A stretch of DNA of 64,000 nt from Mansonella perstans (Eukaryota > Nematoda > Chromadorea > Rhabditida > Onchocercidae), in NCBI GenBank assembly GCA_037074765.1, contig JBAMDO010000039.1, positions 434,001 to 498,000 of the forward strand, read 5' to 3'. This document shows, in pieces, positions 46,544-59,612 of this stretch (position 1 is the stretch's first letter; each line of letters starts with the position of its first letter). Made by a program: the position numbers and the translations under genes. The notes below the pieces were generated by a model that saw only the letters and a program-made list of their open reading frames with translations, did no database searches and was not told the DNA's origin.

Positions 46544-49500
46544 ATGCAATGGCTACTTTATTTTTTATTGCTAGTTTCATATGTTAAAAGTGATAAGTGC
46601 CAGCGCAAATTATACGAAGCAAAAGAAGAGAAAACTCCGGGTAACAGTGGTTTTGTGATTGAAATATCAAGTGTTACGAATACATCCGATAATAATCCTG
46701 AGGGTTATACACCAGGAGATAGTTATATCGGCAAGTTTTGTACTGTTAAAGAAATTTTTACACATGAAGTGATTTTTTGAAGTAAATAAAAAATGATATA
46801 TAATCGATGTGACTTTATGAAGAAAATAAGGAACGAATAATAGTTAAATAAATAAAATGTCAAATATGTAAATTCATTTTCACTGCGTAATTCATTTTTT
46901 CTATACTGTTCAAAGAGATCAATGGATCAATCGTTATTGTATCAGGTCTTGAACAGTTTTAAACTTAAATATTAATCTAATGATTTAATTACTTCCAAAA
47001 GATGTTAATCACATATGCGATAAACAAACAATTGCAGTGAAACTTCGAGGATGGCGTACAAAGTTCACTGTACAAGCTTTTCGCGGATTTGGTATCTATG
47101 CACAGTTTGAAAATGGAGAACATGCAGGAAAATTTGACGTAATTTTTGTTTAATGTTTTTTGTTATTCTATTCATTTTGTTTGTTTTTTCTGCTTTCGCA
47201 TGTTTGTTTCATTTTTGATGTAAATTGAAAAAGTTTTTAGGAAATGCTAACTATTATAAATTGTTAAATCAAAAACTTTTTTTTGGAAAATATTTGAAAA
47301 ATTAATTCTAAAAAAAATTTTTTAAAAAATTGTATTTATGATTGAAATATTTAATGAACGATCAAAATTGATTGTTTTATAGCTTCAAGGACGGAAAGGA
47401 GAGGCGCGAATTGCTCCAAATTGTCGTAAAGCTGGTGTATCACACTCAAATTTGAGACCAAAAACATCTGTTCATGTATTATGGCATGCACCGGATACAT
47501 CGGAAAAAGGATGTGCATATTTTCGTGGTTCCGTAATAACATCTCGGAAAATATGGTATGGTGATGATGGACCATTGACGAAGAAATTTTGTATTAAAGG
47601 TTTGCGAGTATCTATCGAAATACATTCTTTTACATTGAAAGTTTGTAATAATGATTTCTTGAATTCCGATGTTTTTAACTGATAACATAATAAGCAAGCA
47701 TAATTTAAGCAAGCATAATCTAAATAGTTAATTAGATTTGGTAATTATGATATAATCAGAACTCAGAAAAGAAAACATTTATTTTCAAGTTTGAGTAAAT
47801 TTTTTCTGAAAAATTCAGAAGGCTACAAAAAGGCATTAATAATCGATCAGGATAACTTGGATTGTTGTGCTTGTGATGAAGCCAAATATGATCTGGAATT
47901 TATTGGTTTATGGTCAAGAGATACACATCCCAAAGATTATCCATCATGTATCTTTTTTTAAAATTACGCAATGATGCAAAAATATAATATTCAATATATT
48001 ATAGTTTAATATATTGCAAAATTTCTAATTTTTTTTAAAGAAGAAATTGATTGAAACCTATTGAAAGTTGAAAAATTGGTAGAAAATTTAACTAATAAAG
48101 TTTACAATAACATGGTCATTTGTCAGTCTTTTTTCTTCATTTTTTTCATTACTGTGCATTATATTTTATTAATTTCTTAAATTAAAAAGAAGTCTTTACT
48201 ATGTTATGATATTATCGTCGGTAATATTATTTTATACAGTAGAACATTTGACGCATTTCACGGATATGCTCGGCGCAAGTCACAGTAACAATTATACAAT
48301 GTGGAAGTTTGGTATGATTGCAACAGATGGTATGAAAGAAATTGCTGAATGGGGTAATACTTATAAAGGAGAGCAAGAAATGAAGGCAAATGTATGTTTC
48401 GAATTTTTTTTCTTTTCATTTTATTTTAATTTCATTACTGTTCATTCCATTATATTTTCATTCCATCACTGCTTGCATATTTGAGATTGTTTTTCTTTTT
48501 ATCTATATAATTCATCACATTGTTTTACTTGCTTAAATTTTTAGTGTAAAACATTGGAATAGATATCTATTCCAAGTGCAGTTATTAAGTACAATTAATT
48601 AATTAATTTAGATATACTTTTTCTCATTCATGTAAGAAGTATTAAAAAATTTTAGGATTATATTTGTAGGCAAAAGAGATTCGTACTTTAATGAAAATTA
48701 AAGGATTGTGGTATCCGGAAGTGCAAGGAAGAACGACCAGCTCGTTTGTTGTGAATAAGTAAATATTTATCGTGTTAGGAATTGTTTTTCAGATAGGAAA
48801 AAAGGAAAAAAAATTAACTATTTAAATAATTTTATAAACAAATTAGTGTTGAAAGACTTTAAGAAAAGAAAGAAAAAAAATAGTTGCATTATTATAAAGA
48901 AAGAAGTGAACAGATGAGGTGTTTAACTAATTTAAAATAATCCTGCACATATATATATCTTTTAAATTATCAGATATCATCATCTTGCTTCGCTAGCTGC
49001 AATGTTTGGGCCATCACCAGATTGGTGCGTTGGAATATCATCCGTTAATTTATGTTTGCCTGATTGCACTTGGATACCGGAAAGAACATTTGAATTGTTA
49101 CCTTTCGATGCTGGAACTGATAATGGGCCAACATATATGGTATGCTTTTTAATTTCATTGTCCATTTTTTCTCATGTTTTCCTTCAAAATAAACATATGA
49201 ATTTAGAGTATTACCAGATGTTTTATTTTGTTCAGTAAATGCAATTTTAAGGCTTAATTAAAATTATTTTTGCTGAAAAATTGAAATCTTGAAGGAAATA
49301 AAAAATTATAAAATAAATTTCAGAGATTTTGCTTTTTTGAATTTTTGCCATTTATTTGATTGCATACTTCGATAATGCAATTCAGAATTCCAGATTTTGC
49401 TAGACTTTTGGATAAATTGCTTCAAAAACTTCAATTTCAGTCACCAAATAATCCAGCAGAACCTCGCATACCAATTCATGCGATAACAACGAAACTAGAT

Positions 49501-52500
49501 AAACGATCACCCTTTTACAATGAGAATAGTGATATAATCGCACCATTAGCTCGATTGAAATTGACTCGAAAAGAAGTGGTAAAATCGGAATGCAAAACAG
49601 CAGAAGAATATCAAACAGAAGCTTATAATGCAACAAGTACTAGTGAAGATGAAGAATACAAAGATCGCCGTGAGTATATTTTCGTTTCAATTTTTTATTT
49701 ACATTGAAATATTCTTTATTTATTTATTCAAAAAAAATAATTGAAATTTTTTGTTACTGAGTATTCTTCTCTAAATAATACCTCTTGAAAACATATAAAT
49801 AATAAAAAAAGAATATAATGCTCACATTATACTACGAGATTTGAAAATGCTAAGTTAAAAACGAACATGGATTTAATGAAGAATGCGAAAAATTAGGATG
49901 CTGACTGGAATGATGTTTAATACATTACTGGAGTAATTTATTCAGTAATTTAAACAAATAATGCAATAAACTTGTTATGACTTTAAAAAAATTAGGAATT
50001 TCATAAAGAAAAAAATAACTAGTTGCTTATATTTCTTTCAAACAATTAGTTAATTAATCGAATACTTTTCTAGGCGAATGTATGGTAACAAATTGGGAAC
50101 CTTGGTCATTATGTTCCGCAACTTGCGGCAAAGGCATTCGAATGCGTTCTCGTGTTTATGTATTTCCAATAAAAGCACAAATGTTCCGATGTCATCGTCA
50201 AACGATCGAAAGACAATTTTGCAATGCGGAAATTAGCGAATGTCTTGGTTTGTAGATTTTCCAAGCCTTTATTTTAAATAAAAAAATCTATTTGGAATTT
50301 CGAGTTTTCTTCGTATTCATTCGTCCTACCGAAAGCTTTCTATATTGCGCCGAATTTAGCTGAAATTATTTAGCTATGATATATATTTTATGCGAAAAGA
50401 TAGAAAAGGAATTCAGATTCGGATGCATTCAATTCGAAATGTTCCGTTAGCGGTTGGTCACCATGGACAGAATGTAGTGTATCATGTGGTCATGGAACAA
50501 GATCAAGATCACGAATTTTTAAAGAACCTGATTCGAATAATGATACTTGTCCTAATGTGGAGCTTATTCGCAAAGATATCTGCATTGGTTAGTTAGTTAG
50601 TTACCAGACTTATTTTCGCGCAGTTCCTTTTTCCGATCTCAGTTAAGAAATGTTTCATAGAATTATTTTTTCCTTGAAGAAAAATGAAGGCTGATATTGG
50701 ATTAATATTTCATCGATCGATTCGAACTACTGAAATAATAATGATACTTCACTTATGATTTTCCTCATACACTTACTCAAAATGCAGAAATTCAATATTG
50801 ATTTTTTTTCATTTTTGAATGGAACAGCGACTTATGAGGGTCTTATTACAAGTTTTTGAAATTAAAAATATGAGAAAATTAGTAGAAATTTCAAGTAGTT
50901 CGGCTAAAAGTACTTTTTGATTTATTTCTGAAACAAAAGAAATCTTATTCAGTGCGACAATTAATAATAAAATAATTGTACCCGGTATTTTGGAAAATAG
51001 AAGATAATAACATTTATCCAGTTTACTATTAATGATTCAGCGATTCCAGTCGATCAAACGAATATCTCTCTTTTAGGTGATAACGGTGATGACTGTTCAG
51101 TAACACCGGATCCACTTTGTCGAGCAACATCATGGAGTGAATGGTCACCGTGCAGTGCGTCATGTGATGATGGGGTTCACGTTCGAACCAGGCTACTATT
51201 CTACGCTGAGCATGAAGAGCGCTGTGCCAATGTTAATTTACTTGAAAAAGAGAATTGTCAGTTACAGACTTGTCGACGATTGCTAAGCGTACATTCGAAG
51301 GGTTTCTTTATTTTTCAGTATTTAAATTTTTTGAGCAAAACTTTCTCAAGTTTTATTCCATCAAATATTTTCATAATAAAATTCGCAAAGAAAAATGTGC
51401 TTTTTTAGCTTTCTTCTTGATTTTATGTTGTTTTTATTAGATTTAGTGTGCAAAACATTGTTTTGTTTTTTTGACTAAAATATAAATTCAAAATTTGTAA
51501 ACACTTTTACTATTGTTGAGGACATACTTGAAAGAAGCTAACTGTATCATTGGTAAGAAATCATTAATGCATTATCATGATCGATAGAAATTATTTATAG
51601 AATTAGGTATTTCATTCTTACAAATGTTATCAGTGACTTCTTCTAGAAATATGCATGGAAGATAAGCAAGAAGGACAATGCGCTGGAACATTTCCGCGTT
51701 ATTGGTACAATTCGAAGTTGAAACATTGTGAACGATTTATCTATACAGGTTGCAAAGGTAATCGAAATCAATTCGAAACTGAAGATGAATGTAAACGGAT
51801 GTGTTTGGAACATTACGAGAGTCCAGTTGGAGAAGTTGGTTGGTTGTTTGAATTAATTTACTTCGCAAGAATTGTATTTTTTACTCCAAAAATTTTATTT
51901 GTATTTGTGTTTTAGTTTTGTAACGTAATTTTTGCTTGAAATATATTCGAATTCCAATTAAAATAAATGAATATAGCGAGAAAGACATCGATTATTTGCA
52001 ACTCATCAACTTAATTTTAATGAAATTAAGTACCTGGTCATCAGTTAGTCAACGAATTTGGTGTTGATCAGATAAATGATGGTGGCCCACCAGTCGATTG
52101 TGTGATCTCAGAATGGACACCATGGGGAAATTGTTCGGCTACATGCGGCTCAGGCAAACGACATCGTTCAAGACAGATAGAAGTAGGTACTTTCTTCTGT
52201 CAGGAATGGTCAAAAATGACCCCTAAAAACAATGTACCATCATAGAAAAGATTAGCTCCCATTATTTGTGTATTAACTACTTTGCAACACGGAAAGGAAT
52301 AACCGGGTATAAAGTAATGAGTTCAAGTTTAATTTAATGTAGTTTAATTTACTCAACTTCATTTCAGGTATTTCCACGTAATGGTGGACGTTCATGTCCT
52401 GAACATATGGTACAAGAACTACGTTGTGAATTAAGACCTTGTCGTGAGTTCTTAACAAAAATCTTTTTTTTCCTTTCTTTCAAACAACAATCGATAAAGA

Positions 52501-52750
52501 TTTCAAACTTTACATCCCATTCCATTTTTCCTCTTCACTTAATAATTTAAAAATTTTGCTATTCACAGCAATTCGAAACTGTCATATTAAACCATGGACA
52601 ATGTGGTCACCTTGTTCGGTAACATGTGGTGTTGGGAAACAAATTCGGCGACGACGCATCATAAGACCACATCGTTATGTTGATGAAAAAGAAGAGTCAC
52701 CATGTAATGCACCGGAAAAAGAATCTCGTCCCTGCCATGTAAAATGCTAA
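46544..52750 (+). CDS. spon-1: F-spondin (SPON-1-like secreted matrix protein)
   Basis: Extracellular-matrix protein for axon guidance and muscle/epidermal attachment. Fifteen exons join in phase with good GT/AG borders and give 801 residues: 46544-46739, 47038-47138, 47383-47599, 47819-47947, 48240-48391, 48670-48758, 48974-49139, 49441-49669, 50074-50247, 50417-50587, 51077-51301, 51647-51834, 52072-52182, 52368-52443 and 52569-52750. Domain order: signal peptide (WLLYFLLLVSYVKS); Reeler, about 20-190; Spondin_N, about 190-400 (LEFIGLWSRDTHP, FGPSPDWCVG); TSP1 repeats at about 428, 492 and 556; Kunitz at 619-670 with six Cys; TSP1 repeats at about 688 and 745. Each TSP1 carries a WxxW C-mannosylation motif, and four of five the CSxxCG O-fucosylation context. 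An internal Kunitz domain is also known in invertebrate F-spondins. The Reeler exon 1/2 junction is the least certain. Confidence 0.95.
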
Positions 52751-53810
52751 TTTGATTACGCACATCTTCATATCACTAATTAATATTCACTTTGTTTGAT
52801 CAAATTAACACTTTAAAATTTGCTTAAATCAGTTGTTGATAAAACTATTAATGGAATTGTTTGTTTTTTCTCTTTTTTGATCAATCAATACAACAAAGTA
52901 AAAAGAGTAATAATAAGTCCTTCAAAATATATGCTACTATTTATTGTCATGTTTATTTTCAAAAAAAAAGATTGATAATATTCTTTATAAACGAACTATG
53001 AACTTTAACTGCCCTTAAAAAATTTATATGCTTATTCAAAAAAAAAAAAAAAATAGTTAACTAATTTAAATCAACTGCCTTTTTTTCTTTTGCTTGAAAT
53101 TAAGGGGAAAATTTCATTCACCCAAAAACAGCAAATCAGCGTACTTTAATATTTTCTAAAAGTTCGAAAAAAAAAATTACAATTCAAAAAAGAATTAATC
53201 AAATAATTGCATCAAATAATTGCAGTTCGCTGATTTGTTGGTTTAACTCAAAAGTACCTGTTCCTTACACTGCTATATTCTTATTTGAAATTCAATTTTT
53301 TGCAATTCCATTTATTTGGTTGCTCGTGTCTTTAATTCTACAAATTTGGCTAAAATGATTGAGTAAAGCAATTTTTTCTCTATATTCGGTGTTTCTGTTC
53401 TTTCAATAGATTTTTCTAGCTTTACCAGACAAAATTGATGCATTCAAGGTATTCTTAAATGTTTACATTTTAGCTCTATTTTCTTGTTGAAATACTTATT
53501 CCAAACATATTTTTCAGACTTTTTTCTCAGTAAATCAGAGATCATATATTTATTAGAATGTTCATAACATATACCATGCTGTACCTATCAGTACACCAAT
53601 GATATATTCAACAATTACATCATGTAAATGGTATATGCCATCAGTAATTCGAGTATATCTAGCATATATTGTCTAGCCAAGAATGAACAACTGCACCAGA
53701 GGTTCTGTAATAATAGCCAAGCTTCTACGTGAGACACATGATTGAATATAAATCTAGTGATTCTTGATAATTTTTTAGTTTATCAAAAATATTATACACA
53801 TAATAATATA

Positions 53811-53852
53811 CACTATTATACACATAATAAAAATATCATGTGTATAATAGTG
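53811..53852. repeat. Perfect 15-bp inverted repeat
   Basis: CACTATTATACACAT (53811-53825) and ATGTGTATAATAGTG (53838-53852) are perfect reverse complements around a 12-base loop. A further partial copy, ATTATACACATAATA, lies directly upstream at 53790-53804. About 1 kb downstream of the F-spondin stop. Confidence 0.8.
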
Positions 53853-54718
53853 CGCGGAAGTGTGAATGTTCAATTATTATTTTGTTAGGTATTACTAATC
53901 ATAACTTACTATGAAAAAATAATTGGTGTCATGGCTAATGAAGCATGTTCACTAAAAAATAAATTCTTTAGCAGTTACATTGTATTTATTGCCATGACAT
54001 TTATAATCCAAGATAAACTTTTTTTTTACGACGATAAATGTCACCGCGTGATGGATTGCATATATCCAAAAATATCAATCTTAGTTCGCTGGCAATAAAC
54101 TTGGTCGGAACTGATAGCCAAAGTCTCAGAACTATTCCAAGCAAATCATATGCTAAAAAAATAATTCATCATTACCAATTCGTATTAATTGAATCTGCTT
54201 CAATTTAGAAATGAAAGATTAAACGAATCAGAAAGTAAAATTTCTATATGGAAAAGATTCGGCCGATATCATTAAATATTTCATTCTATTAATAAAATTT
54301 ATTGTTAAGAAAGTGGCTAACTTCAATATTCATTTGTCATTTTTTAAAGAAATTATAGAAGAGAAAACTGATTAACGAAAATTTACCGTAGTATTTGAAG
54401 CAATCAACTGTTATCTAACTGATATTGAAACCTATGTATAATTCTTTGCAACATTTTGAACAATATATTTCAACAACTGTAACCTGAAAATTATTAAAAA
54501 TCTCCTCATTATAACTGTTTTCAGCATTAGCTACATCATGATTATTTGTTTGTAATGAAACACTGCATCGCATTGATGAAATAGTTTTTACATGACAAGA
54601 AGAAGCGAATAGTGATAATATCGTTTTTTTCGTTACTTTTTTAACTTTGCCAATTGCAATCATTACTAATTATCGTACTTCAACTAATTTTTACTCAGTG
54701 AAAAAGATGAAACATTTG

Positions 54719-54795
54719 TGTAATCATTATTACTGTTATTATCATTATTATTGTTATTATTATTATTTTTATTATTATTATTATTGTTGCTGTTA
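54719..54795. repeat. ATT-rich trinucleotide microsatellite
   Basis: Runs of ATT/GTT/CTT triplets. It creates a tyrosine-rich open frame of no biological meaning. Confidence 0.85.
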
Positions 54796-57421
54796 CTGTT
54801 TGTTCAGTATCAACACATTATTTAAACAATTTAGTAGGTTGAATAGAAATGCAGTAGATGAAGGGCTTAATGTTGTTATTGAAAATATACCACAAAATTT
54901 GAATCAGTTTTGGAATAGAATAATCAAATTTTAGAAATAAATAAATTCGCAAAATGATTGTTTTTTTTCTTCATATTTTATCCTCAGTTTTTAAACGGGT
55001 CAGAAAATATTACGCATTTTAAGAAAAAAGGCATCAAATTGTTTGCTTGTATAAATGTCATTTGTGTTCTTAACCTTTAATAATTTATGGCATAAGTGTA
55101 TATCAAAAAAAATTTAATTTTTTTATTGATTGATTTTCATAAAATAAAGAGAATGTTTTTTCTTCCTATAGAAATTCCAAAATCTATATTCAATTAAACA
55201 TGTATGCATTATGTTAAATTAAAAAAACGGTTGATCTTAAACATAAAATATTTATGAAACATTTTGATTGCTATTTAATTGAAATATGTTAACTGTAAAA
55301 AAAGCAAAATGAAACAAAACTATTTCTCTTTTCTATGAAATAATTTCTGCGATAGATTATTTTATCGCTTTTAAAAAGAATTTTGAGGAAGAATACTAGG
55401 AAAACATTTTTTGAAAGCGATCAATATTTGTTAAAAAAAAATCGCATTCATTATTATTGATTCCCAAATCAATTTTTTTTTTGAATTTCGACTTACAAAC
55501 GAAATTTTTTAAGAATGTTGAAAGCAAGAAGAAGATAAAATCTGATACGGAGAAACCAAAAGAACAATGAAATTCTCTATTTATCTCTTCGCAAAACTTT
55601 AATGTAAATAGTTCAAACCAAACAAATTTCTGAATAGAGAAAATGATATTTGATATGTCAATTTTTGTGCAATTTTTTGTTTGGTTTGCTTCATTTATTC
55701 ATTTTTCTTCGTCATTTTGTTTGATTAATCAAATAAAATGAAAAGAAAAGTGAAGTCGACGAAGATGACGAATGAAATTGAAATCTCAATTGCTTCCTCA
55801 GCCAAAAAACGTAAAGCAGGAAAATTTTCTGCAAAAATTATTTGCAAATACACTTACATATCTATCAATTTATTTTCAAGTTTGATCGTTCTGATAAGTT
55901 ATTATGCATTTGTTTTGGAAAATTATGCATTTGTTTTGTTTTGGAAAAGTTTATATCCTACTTATTTGAGTTAAAGTTTGCTGAGATAATGACGCATGCT
56001 TGCTTGCACTTATGTAACAAAATTTCATTTGATTTTCATTTGATTAACAAAATTTCATTTCGTATAGTAGATGTGTGTTGACAATGCATAGCGTCAAGTA
56101 TACTTGTATTGAATCTTATAATTAAATCATATTTTCATAAATATCTATTTATTCATCATTTTTGATAGAACATTTATTCAAATAAAGCAAGAATTCATTG
56201 TTATCACGTAACTTTTTACAAAACTAAAAATTTTAGGTTACTAATTCGATAAAAACTTTGGTAACATTTTTTTTTAGTATGATTTGTTTTGTCGAAATGA
56301 TTCATTCTTTATGATTCATTCTTTTTTCATTTTCTTTTCAATTTAAATCGGATGAATGAAATTATCAGTATGTCGCCAAATAAAAATAATTCAATCGATC
56401 TGCAGGTTCAAATTGTTAGTTTATGTTGATATTGTTCATTTTGCGAGGTCAACAACTTAGTCTAATTTAATGCCATGAAAAACTATTGAAATTAAGGATT
56501 TTCATAAGTTTAAAAGTTTTCATGGTAAAAAACTGGAAATTTCATGTAAAATTTTTGTTGTTAAATTATACTATTAATTAGATAATATTTAGACTAAATA
56601 TTTAGCTAAATATTTACATAAAAACAAGTCGTTAATTAATTTTTAGACTATTAGATATTGTCAAATCTCTGGTAGGGATGAATTTGGTGCTGTAATGAAA
56701 TTTTGTAACTTTCCACCGCTGGCATCTAAAACTTTGCTGAACGGCAATTAATACTGAGCGCAAACATACTGCTAAAACAGGTTATATTAATTGGAAATAA
56801 TAATAGAATTTAATTGCATGCATTTGAGTTAAATTTAACTGTTCGTTTATGATCTTTCCATCTATTATTCTTCAATATATTCAGTTATTTGATGCCGTAT
56901 TGAATGAAGAAAATTCGAATTTGATATAAATTAAGAATAATTGTTCATATATTTAATGTAATTTTTCTGCGTATTTTTTTTCGAATAATTTAACTATAAT
57001 TAAAATAAGATATCAAATAAAATTTAAAATTTCTTTTTCAATAGATTATTTTAAGGGCTCATATTTTCGCATATCAAAAAATTTCATCAATAATGAACAT
57101 ATCAGGCCTTTCTTTGTTTTTATTTTTTCTCGATTAGTGTTATTGTTGCTTGCCATTTATTGCCTAGCAAACAGAATATAGAAAGTATTCGAGCAATGAT
57201 CTTTATCAATATTTTTCTTGGTTCAATTTTGAAAATAAATCAGAACGATAGCTAATAACTGATAAATAATCAATCAATAACGGGCAAAGTTTCCAATAAC
57301 ATTTCTTAGTAATTAATCAATGCTAAATTGTATGAAAAAAAAAACTAATTTGTGCTGAAACAAGAAATGTATATAACCCTGTTCGTTTTTAAGTTATAAA
57401 ATGAAAATTCATTTATTGCTT

Positions 57422-57465
57422 TTACATTCGTCATCTTAAAGTGCTTACATTCGTCATCTTAAAGT
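57422..57465. repeat. 23-bp tandem duplication
   Basis: TTACATTCGTCATCTTAAAG occurs at 57422 and again at 57445. Confidence 0.85.
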
Positions 57466-58505
57466 CATTCATTTTTATTTCATTTCATTCCTTATTCATC
57501 CTTAATTTTTTTTTATTCTCTTTCTCATTTTGATTCAACATATAGGATCGAACAAATTCTATTTATTTGATTTAACATAAAGATACATGCTACTTATGAT
57601 CTTTCTTTACCTTTCACTTTTTAAATTATGAAATTAAACTTTGACCTTTCAGTAATCTGTTAATTAGTAGAATTGATAAAATATTAGCATGCATTTTTTA
57701 AAATGTCGAAATTGCAGCATTTTTTCGCCCTTCCTTTTGCATCCTATTAATCCTCTCCTATTAAGCTTTAAAATGGTAACCAGTATTTATAAATCAGAAA
57801 TATTGTACATTAAGTAAATGATTTAGTATGCATTTTTAACAAATATCATTTGATTTGCCATTTTTTTTTTTAAGATTACTAATTAATTTCTGTGACATAT
57901 TTTCAATTCTAAATAATTTTAGAGAGGATAATTTAGAAATGAATTGGCTCAGTTCTCTTTGCAAAATTATTATTAAATTAAATTCTCTTTTCCATTCAAC
58001 AATATAATCATTTTAAGTGATATGATTAAATTAAATGATCATTTGCATATGTATTTTATCATTCATTTAAGAATGAATTGATAATTTTTATGATAGCATT
58101 GTACTTTTATTAACTAATGATAGTAATAATTAAATTAATGATGATAAAAGTTTAATAGTAAAATATTATGAAAAGCAAATAAAATTAGTATTAATTTATT
58201 TAACTTTATTGAAAAAATATTTAAAAAAAAAAAAAAAATTAAATTTTATATTTTTATAAAAAAATTTATATTTTATATGAGCTATTTTGATTGTTATCAT
58301 TCAACAAAAATCATCATTATCAGTTTCATTAATCATACTTGTAATTTATCAGTATTTATTGATGAATCAGCAATGAGTAAGTTAGAGAATGATAGAGAGA
58401 TCATTGCAAATATAAAATTTTAATGATGCCAGACAGTTGAAGAAATTTGATAATTTTAAAGAAAAAAAGATGAAAAAGCTTGTTTTTTTTCTTTGACATC
58501 AAAAC

Positions 58506-58564
58506 ATCTCTCTCTCTTTTTTCCTCTCTCTCTCTCGCTCTTCCTCTCTCTCTCTATATATATG
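58506..58564. repeat. CT/TA microsatellite
   Basis: Interrupted CT dinucleotide tract passing into TATATATA. Confidence 0.85.
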
Positions 58565-58733
58565 ATATGTAAATGATAGAGATCATTGAGAATTGCTAAT
58601 GATGCAGCAGATAATACAAGAAATAGTTAGAGAGAATATGTAAATGATAGATTGAGAAGGAAGTAAAGGAGATGTGTTCGACATTGAGGATATGTTCGAT
58701 GCTTGTGGCATTTGTCATTTGATAGCAGTGTAT

Positions 58734-58845
58734 GTGGGTTCTTTCGGTTAGGTATAGATCAGTAGTACTAATTGTGTGTGGGTTCTTTCGGTTAGGTATA
58801 GATCAATAGTACTAATTGTGCGTGGGTTCTTTCGGTTTGGTAGTT
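58734..58845. repeat. 44-bp tandem repeat, about 2.5 copies
   Basis: GTGGGTTCTTTCGGTTAGG starts at 58734 and 58778 and, with T for A, at 58822. The first two copies share TATAGATCA-TAGTACTAATTGTG over the full 44 bases; the third diverges after the first half. It lies about 0.8 kb upstream of the phosphatase start and is less AT-rich than its surroundings. Confidence 0.85.
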
Positions 58846-59612
58846 CGGTAGTACCAGGTGGTTCGATGTTACCTGTAAACCTACTTAAGGACAATTTGGC
58901 TACAGACCATATATTGGTAATAAACGTTCCGTATCCATTAATATCCATTATCCGTATCTGTATCCATTATCCATTAATAAACGTTCCGTATTCATTAATG
59001 TTATGCAATTCGTTATCTAGATGCGGTTATACTGATTTTTGTGTATTTTACTAATTTTTCTATTGATGTAAGTTTACGTTTATCTGTTTGTGGTGTGTTC
59101 TTGTACGTGTTTCGTTACGTGCGTGTGTTTCACGCATGCGTATACTGATGCATATATCTGGCAATATATGTATATATACATGGTTCTTTCTGAGGTCTTC
59201 TAAAATTTCGCTGTGATAGTTGGTGAATCTATTTTAATCAGTGTGCAAAGTCGGTTCAGCGATGAAAAGAAGAGAGGGAATGAAAAGATCGATTAAAAAC
59301 AATTAAAATCAATCTGAAGTTTCTTATATCGAATTTTTTCTTTGGGAAATTGCATTGGTAAAGCTTTGAAATTTTCAAATTGAATCAGTGTCTTGTAATT
59401 ATTGTCGTCAAACTTGTTAATGTTTGGTGGGAAGTTTTCATTGATGCTGTAATTGTTTTATTTCAGGAGTAAACAGTTATTATTGTACAACTTATTCAAG
59501 AAAGATTCAGGAGATCGGTTGCTATATTCTATTGATTGTTTGTTTTCTTTTTAGTTTTCCTCTCTAATGCGAATATAACTGTAAAATACGACAGAGAAGG
59601 CAAGTAACCGAA

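Larger units (their letters stand above)
52751..59612. other. Long intergenic region upstream of phospholipid phosphatase
   Basis: Nearly 7 kb of AT-rich DNA with no recognised exon. It contains a perfect hairpin (53811-53852), an ATT microsatellite (54719-54795), a 23-bp duplication (57422-57465), a CT microsatellite (58506-58564) and a 44-bp tandem repeat (58734-58845). The part from about 58600 is less AT-rich and may hold the promoter or 5' non-coding exons of the phosphatase. TTTCAG at 59461-59466 could be its acceptor. Confidence 0.5.

Noticed and set aside
54647..54934. Tyrosine/cysteine-rich open frame
   Set aside because: Translation of the ATT microsatellite.
58748..59054. Open frames over the 44-bp repeat
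   Set aside because: Created by the tandem repeat and a nearby TATCCATTA-type repeat; no similarity.
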